From positions 176,520,920 to 176,584,919 of the forward strand of contig JAVMKO010000002.1 in the NCBI GenBank assembly GCA_032164245.1: a stretch of DNA of 64,000 bases, read 5' to 3'. Of this stretch, positions 57,252 through 64,000 are shown one piece after another. The translations under genes and the position numbers were made by a program. The notes under the pieces were generated by a model. It saw nothing but the letters and a program-made list of their open reading frames with translations, had not been told where the DNA came from and searched no databases. Positions within the stretch are counted from its first letter, which is position 1. The number at the start of each line of letters is the position of its first letter. Source of the DNA: Sternotherus odoratus. Lineage: Eukaryota; Chordata; Testudines; Kinosternidae.

Positions 57252-59721
57252 TACATAATACATATGCACAAGGAGACACAATTAAGGACCCGTGGGCAAG
57301 TGAAATCTGACATTTTTTAACTTCAATCTAAACCATACTCTTTTTGTGTAATGCTTTGTATATATTTTCTTAGGGATGTGGGGGTGCAATGGGGTGAGGG
57401 GGAGCATTGTTTTTAAGTAAAGGGTGGGGGGAGGATGGGTGTCTGATGTCATGTGCTGAAGCTGCAGGGATGGTCAGTGGGAGCCTAATTCAGCTCTCCC
57501 CTCACTACCCCACAACAGGGGTAATACATAATTTTTTGTCAAAGTCCAAATTTTTTGGTCAAGGTATAATCAAGGTCCAGACTCTAGGGGGAAAAAACCT
57601 AACTCAGTAATAAGTAAATAAAAAGATTTTGTGGTCCACTCAAAAGCATGTGGTGGTCCAAATTTGGTCTGTGATGTGCCTATTGACTGTCCTGCCTCAG
57701 GAATTGGGTCGCTCCTCTCCCATGTAATACTCCAGGGGGACTGGGGCCAGGTGTTGGGTTTAGGGGTTAGTCAGAGCGGGAATCCTGCCTGCCCCTCTTT
57801 CTCACCCCCACCACTGCTACAGCTGCTCTGGCAGCTCCCAAGCATTCCCACCAGTCTATTGCTGCTGCTGCTTGGGCAGCACAGATGCCAGCTCTTTAGA
57901 ATGTTCTCGTTCGGTGTATGCAACAGGAAGGAAATGGCAAGTTTTAACTATTCATATTTTAGAAAAAATGGAATAGAATTTCATGGGACAAACAAACCCC
58001 ATCTCTAACCCCAGGGCTTTGTCCCCGCTGAATTTCAAAGACCTGCTGCTAACAAGAACTTCTCAAAAGAAGGTTGCAAGAATCTTTTGTAATGGAAAGT
58101 ATTAGGTAACTTAACTATAGAGGTTTTCTACCAGCTCTATAATTATGTGTATACATGTTGTATAATGTGTGTATATATACATATACACACATATATATAC
58201 ACACTATAGACATGTATACATTCACGCCCACAAATATATACACATACTCATGCTGAGTTTAGATTTTCTGATGGCAACTTCAGAAGAAACAGTCTCATCA
58301 ACAAACCACCACCAAATAACAATCTTACATCCAGAGTTTTGCCCCAGTGATTCTGAATACTTTCACTCTTTTAAACAACCTAAAGCCATTTAGATCATTT
58401 TCAATTTAATTTTTACAAATTAAAAAACAAGGAAAGGCTTAGCCAATGGGACCTGAATCCTATGAGCTCCATGATAATACCATGGCTGTATATTAAAAAC
58501 ATTTTTGGACATCTATAAATACCTTTCCAGTATATCAAAAATAAAAATGTCGTATGCTGTTATTAGTGAGTTGGAAAAACCAAAACAGCAACACAGTGGG
58601 AGAGAGAAATGTTAGACTGATATGATTATGAGTCAATGCAGTTTTGCTTGAATCATGGCCATTTATTTGAAAATCTGCTGTCCCAAAATGTTTCCTAATT
58701 TGCAAAACCTTTATTTTTTTAACTGGAGATTTTTTATATAAATTTGTTTCCATCACTTTATTCTCAGGAATTTTTCACATTGGCCCTTGTGTAGCAAGAT
58801 GCCAATAACATCCAAAACAGAGGGCTCCAGGATGTCTGCCATAAGAAAATATACTAGCTTTCTTTATTTTTAAATGTTAATACAGTTGGCAACCATGAGG
58901 ACATGAATGACATGATTTACAAGTTTTGTGGGCCAGACAAAGAAGGATCAAAAGATTATCTGCAAGCAAAGAGTCAACGTTCCAAACGGAGGAAATAGAA
59001 ATAGAAAAGGCCTCAACTGTACCCAGCCCAAATCTTTTCAACAGTCAAAGGTAAAACAGCAGAGAGAGAGGAAAATCTTTTCCTCTAGCTCCCTCTAAAG
59101 GAGTTAAAGTGCAAGCATGTGGGAGAAAGAAGAAAATTAAGGCTAACAAACCCCTTTTTCAGATCATTGTCTGTCCAGCTAGGACACCAGTGCAAAATTG
59201 GGTACTCCTCTGTTCTCTGATAAATAGATAAAATTAAAAGGATGATTCCTTGCTCTTTCCTATGCAGTAAAATTGAAGTTAAGACAAACTCTTCTGGACA
59301 TAGATGAGTCCTTTTAACTAAAAAAGCTTGGCCAATCTTTTCACACCTCCCTTATTTCTTCCCTTCAAACTCACGTCCTAACTTGTCTTGCCTGCTATCT
59401 TAACTTTCTTCAGCTCTCTCCTTTGTTGTATCAATTTTTTCCTTATTACCTCTTGCCTCTCACTTCCCTCCCAATTAAGTAAGTATATACACTCACTGTC
59501 CCTGAAGTCATCCTTACTCCCAGGCCCTAAAATAAATGTGTCTCTGCTATTACCTTTACAACATGAGATAGGACGGAGACACTGCAGACAGACATCTTCA
59601 TGACAGCGGGTGGTGGGGACAGCTGGTCACAACCCAACCAAAAAAAAATGGAATTACAATGTCTAGTTTTAGTTGTAAACTCAATCTTTGTAGGAAAGAG
59701 TCACATTATCGAGTCTTTGTC
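57252..59721. other. Non-coding; weak DNA-element relic and a TA/CA tract
   Basis: About 57500-57670 has recurring phrases on ggtccaaatt/aaagtccaaatt that suggest a decayed DNA element. A (TA/CA) mixed tract lies at 58150-58240. No genes were seen. Confidence 0.45.
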
Positions 59722-59729
59722 CTCTAGGT

Positions 59730-60534
59730 AAGCGTTTTTTAAAGTTCGGGTTGCGACCTAGTACTGGGTCACATTATGTAAGGCACTGGATCGCTCTGGT
59801 CATTACCACTGATTGGGACAATAAAAGTTCTGTGAGTGGTGCTGCCTGGCTAAGACAGACAAGTGGCTACCTGTTCTGATACCATGCTGCACCATGGAAG
59901 CAGCCAGCAATATAAGCAGTCAGGCCTAGAAGCTGAGGGGCCATAGGGCTCCGCGAGCTGCTCCCACCCTGAACACTAGCCAATGGGAGCTGTGGGAAGG
60001 CGGTGCCTGTGGGCGAGAGCCTTGCAGAGCCACTTGCGTACCTCTGGGTAGGAGCCGGACCTGCTGTTGGCTGCTTCAGGTTCATCATAGTGCACGGTCT
60101 GCGGGGCCAGGACACGCAACAAGCTTAGCTCGGCATCCTGGCTGCACTGCTGACTGGAAGCTGCCAGAAGTAAGTTTGTGCCCCAACCCCGCTCCCCAAC
60201 CTCCTTCCCCACCCTTATCTCCCCTCCCAAAGTCCGTCCTGCACCCCAAACCCTTCAACCCTTGCCCCACCCCACAGCCTGCACCCCCCAGCTCAGATCC
60301 CTGACCCCTCTTGCACTCCAACCCCCTGCCTCAGCCCAGAGCCATCTCACACATCCCGAACCCCTCATTCCTGGCCCCACCCTGCAGCCCTCACCCTCAC
60401 CCCCACACCCAACCCTCTTCCCCAGCCCTGAGCCCCTCCCACACCACAAATCCTTCATCCCCAGCTCTATTGGGTTGCAAGCATCTACAATTTTCTTCAG
60501 CTGGGTCCCCAGAAAAAAAGTTTGAAAACTACTG
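59730..60534. mobile_element. hAT-type MITE with perfect 8-bp duplication
   Basis: Flanked by CTCTAGGT (59722-59729 and 60535-60542). The right end (agtttgaaaactactg) and left end (aagcgttttttaaagttcgg) are weak inverted repeats of the hAT CAGTGGTTTTCAAAC type. The interior is C-rich (60180-60460, imperfect cctcccccacc-type units). The proline-rich frames over it are not genes. Confidence 0.88.
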
Positions 60535-60542
60535 CTCTAGGT

Positions 60543-63500
60543 CCTAGAGCTCACTGGTTTGAATGCAGCATAGGCTGGTTGTGACAAAGCACTTCAGGGG
60601 CTGTTGATTGTCTTTGTCAGCTTAGTTATTTGCCTCAGCCTTGTTCCTAATGAACAGGTGTCCATAGTTACCCTTGCTTCAATGCCTACAGAAGGAGAGT
60701 TTTATGTTATCAATTCTGAAGAGGGGCGGGGTGTACATTATGTACATTAAAAAAACAATTCCAAAGAGTAATCTCCTTCTTTCCAGATACTTTTACAGAT
60801 CTCCAGTCTATTCTTTACAATTAAGATCCTGGATACCTGAAGAAGCAGCGGGAAATGAGGAGGAGGAAGAGATACCATCACTTGGGCAGCCAGTCTCTAC
60901 ATAGTTGCAGGGCTCCCTGGACTATGGTTTGGGAACTATTACTCTACAGGTTATTCCCTACTCTAACTTCTCTCTTTGACAGACCCATCTCACTGCTTTC
61001 TCTGCTAACCCCAGGAGAGGAAATATTTCTGTCACTCCCTCCCCTAGCTCAGCTGGGAATGTGCCGGTTTTAGCAGGGGAATGGAAAGGAAAAGAAGCAG
61101 GAACTGGATTACTATGGGAGTAGAATGGGATATTATGGGAATATTATTCAGCCAAATCAAATACCCTCTGGATATCATAACAGTGAACAAGTCCCAAAAA
61201 CAAAAGTAATGTAATGCTGAATATGCAACCCTGCTGATTTTATGAGCTGTACAATAAGGATCATGCAGGTATGCCTTCAAGGACATGTACCATTTGTGAA
61301 TACAGCATTCAAGCTGTTAAAAAGAGCCATTACAATCTTACATAAACACACACTTTTTAAAACAGTTCTCCAAGTGGATTGTTGACGCAATTCAGAGCTC
61401 AACATAATAATTTTTTTCTTCACATTTCTCCTTTTTCTGTACCCAAAAGAGCATTTTCAGAATGCAGTGATTGGGGAAACTGGTCTTTCCCCTGGAGCTC
61501 TGCAACCATTTATACAAGCCGTCCCATCAACTGAATAATGAAAGGTCTGTGTTTATGGAGAAATGGTTTAACCAGATGGGCACAACTCCAACCTGCAGCT
61601 CTCTCTCCCAGCAAAGTCAAAAGAAGTTCAAAAAAATTGAAATGGCAGAAAGTGAAATGGTTTTTTAATTGAAAAGTACCAGGTGCAAAAAAATTATTTT
61701 TTCACCCATAACAGCAACAGTTCTACAGAAGTGCAGAAACTCTCATTCAAAACCAGCAACAGCCTCTAAAGCACTGTGACAGTGACATGGCACCTCATAA
61801 TATAACTGATCAGTGGACAGCAAGGATGCTGCTGCACATGCCCTAAAACCACTATTTAAAATATCCTCATTTTAAAATTAATTTGAACACACATTATACA
61901 TTTTTCACATTTTGTGGTATAAAATGAAAGGTAAAGTCTGCTTTGGATGCATGTAAAAAGACACCATTAACTTCAAAGGGAGTTCAATGAACACATCTGA
62001 GAGCAAAGGATTGTTGTTGTTGCTTTATTCACAGCATTCAGAAAATCTTTCAACAATAAACCACAGAGATAGGGTTTTATAATATATTACACATGCATAC
62101 CATGTGTGTTCAAATACACACCCACACTTATCTATCACATGACTGTGCGATTTATCACATGGATATTATCTCCAAATGTGTGTGTATTATGCACACATAC
62201 ATATGTGTAACACACACATTTTTAACATATGATCTCTAATAAATTAAGTACACATGGATGGATCTTATTTTTTAATTGTGAACAAAATACCCATTGAATG
62301 AAATTTTATGCTAGAAACTTTCCAAATTATATCTATTCAAATTATAACTATTCAACTTTTCAAGCCAACTCATCCAAAGTTTTTATAGAAGATGCATGGC
62401 TAAATCCCCTGCTCTGAAAATCTCAATGAGCAGGTAAGTAAATGGAAGTGAATCATAAATAGACACATAGATCTTCCAGACACAATAGATACTGGACAAA
62501 ATCTGATTCATGCTCTTACATTGCTTGGGTACTTTAAATAAATGTTTCAAATGATTTATAATAGATCATTGTGGGATGCTTGTTTTCATAATTTCATTAG
62601 TTGTTGACTGCAAAAGCAATATATGCAATTTACTTTACCTTTTGCAAACTTCCAACAGAAAAAAGGGTTATTAAAATTCATCTAGCTGTAGACTTCTCTT
62701 TATTTCAATCCTTCTTAGTGTGTCCTTAACCTAAGTTCAAAAGATATGAATCTGACATTTGCATTATGTAAAACTCTTTCTTTCATTAAATCCATGCAGG
62801 AATTAAAGGGGGGAAAAGCAATACTATATATGCACATATATTATTGTATGTGCACTACTACTTATATAAAAGAGTCTACATGCTTATTTAGTCATCTCAG
62901 GAATGCTGTACACAATCCTACGAGCATCAGTATATTGGCAAAGAGTAAATGTATGTTTGCTTTCATAATAATGCATAAATCTAACTTTAAGGACATACCA
63001 AAATTCTTTATTAGTCACCTGCAAGTTACTGTAATATATTAAGCATATCAAAAACAAACTGCCTTTAACTATACAGTCTCATTTACAATTCCCTAGCTTC
63101 CAATCACTAAATATGAACTAGCCACAGAATAAACCATCAAAACCCTACAAACATCAACTATTCTAAACCTACTTTGGTCTATATTTTTCCTAATGTTTAG
63201 ATGTTAGTTGTTTCATTTTTGCTGATTGATCATTTAAACTCCTATCTATTATTAAGTCTTTGGGCTTTAGGAGTTTCCGTTCTAACTACTGAGGAATTTG
63301 AGATCTCTTTTAAGTTTCCTGGAATGAGAGGTTAAATATTTTTCAAGAGGTGTGAAAAATGAACCATTTCCTTTAGCCTGTGTATGGAGAACTCTTCATC
63401 TCTTACCAACAAAAGCAACAGGATAAAGCTTCACCACACTAGCATACCGTAGTCTTTAAAACTAAATTACACAATAAGGAAGTAAGAGGCTTTAGACTTT

Positions 63501-64000
63501 TAAAAATGAAAATCTTGACAGGTAAGAAAAAAGAATGCATTGTTATTCTTATCTGTTTTTTATCTTAAAGCTGTCAGTATACCTTTTCAGTAGTACATTC
63601 AGAGAGCTACACATGTTTCTAATTACAATGATTGATAGTTTAGTGTAAAATATTCACTGAGAAATTAATGAAAGCCAAAATTTGAGGTTTTCCCAAAAAT
63701 GGTCCAATTTCACACACAAAAAGTTTCAAATGAAGAATACGATAACACTAAAAAAAAATGTATTTACACTACTAAAAAATAGCCGAATTTTAAAGTAAAT
63801 ACCTCATAGTAGTTTAATTCAATTCAGAAGACTATCCATTTTCCTTTCCAAAGTCTTCCCAAAATAGAATGTTTGAATATTTTTGTGCCAAAATTCCATT
63901 TTGTGAAATTTTATAAGAACACACAATTTTGTGGACATGATATACTATTTTACAGCTACAGTGAATGTTGGGCATGGGTCTATAGTCCATCGTGGGATAT
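60543..64000. other. AT-rich non-coding sequence, no gene seen
   Basis: Short frames show no family motif. TG/CA-rich stretches occur at 62090-62220. The segment 63660-63920 has repeats of aaaattt/ttttcc style but no recognisable element boundaries. Confidence 0.5.

Noticed and set aside
1..64000. CRISPR arrays, bacterial operons or phage modules
   Set aside because: No regular spacer-repeat arrays or prokaryotic gene organisation; the tandem repeats seen are mini- and microsatellites in vertebrate transposons.

Overview
The window looks like vertebrate nuclear DNA with no recognisable host protein-coding gene: AT-rich intergenic or intronic sequence, heavily colonised by transposable elements. 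The mixture points to a sauropsid, most likely a turtle: CR1 LINEs, MIR/CORE-type SINEs, Penelope-like elements, non-autonomous hAT/Harbinger/Tigger elements, Helitrons, and solo LTRs with clean target-site duplications (TSDs). The species assignment is inference from remembered repeat families; no search was run. Only retrotransposon reading frames have recognisable protein motifs: CR1 reverse transcriptase remnants, two old L2/CR1-like LINE tails, and one open Penelope GIY-YIG endonuclease frame.

Layout. 1-8.8 kb: CR1 relic (about 2.16-3.72 kb, minus), LINE tail (4.7 kb), long TG/TA microsatellite (about 5.0 kb), then a mosaic of LTR-like repeats broken by a palindromic MITE (6.3 kb) and a MITE carrying a GC-rich minisatellite (7.76-8.61 kb). 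8.8-20.1 kb: mostly unique sequence, a tRNA-type SINE, a DNA element (11.65-12.43 kb), Helitron A (12.75-14.35 kb) split by a solo LTR, and a second copy of that LTR inside a DNA element (18.74-20.1 kb). 20.1-29.9 kb: AT-rich unique sequence with a Penelope-like element nested in an older MITE (25.1-26.25 kb). 29.9-40.5 kb: hAT elements, two CR1 tails, two unusual inverted Penelope-terminus insertions (33.1 and 35.9 kb), an ERV-like solo LTR, and Helitron B. 40.5-55.1 kb: unique sequence with several hAT and Tigger MITEs. 55.17-57.25 kb: Helitrons C and D joined head-to-tail with no base between them. 57.3-64 kb: mostly unique AT-rich sequence and one hAT element.

The most unusual signals are: (i) the directly abutting Helitron pair, one member carrying an inverted internal GC-rich block; (ii) two small insertions about 2.6 kb apart made of inverted Penelope-type termini, each with its own TSD and with hammerhead-ribozyme-like cores; (iii) the open GIY-YIG frame in a Penelope element with a 9-bp TSD; (iv) GC-rich tandem repeats inside non-autonomous elements of several unrelated classes.
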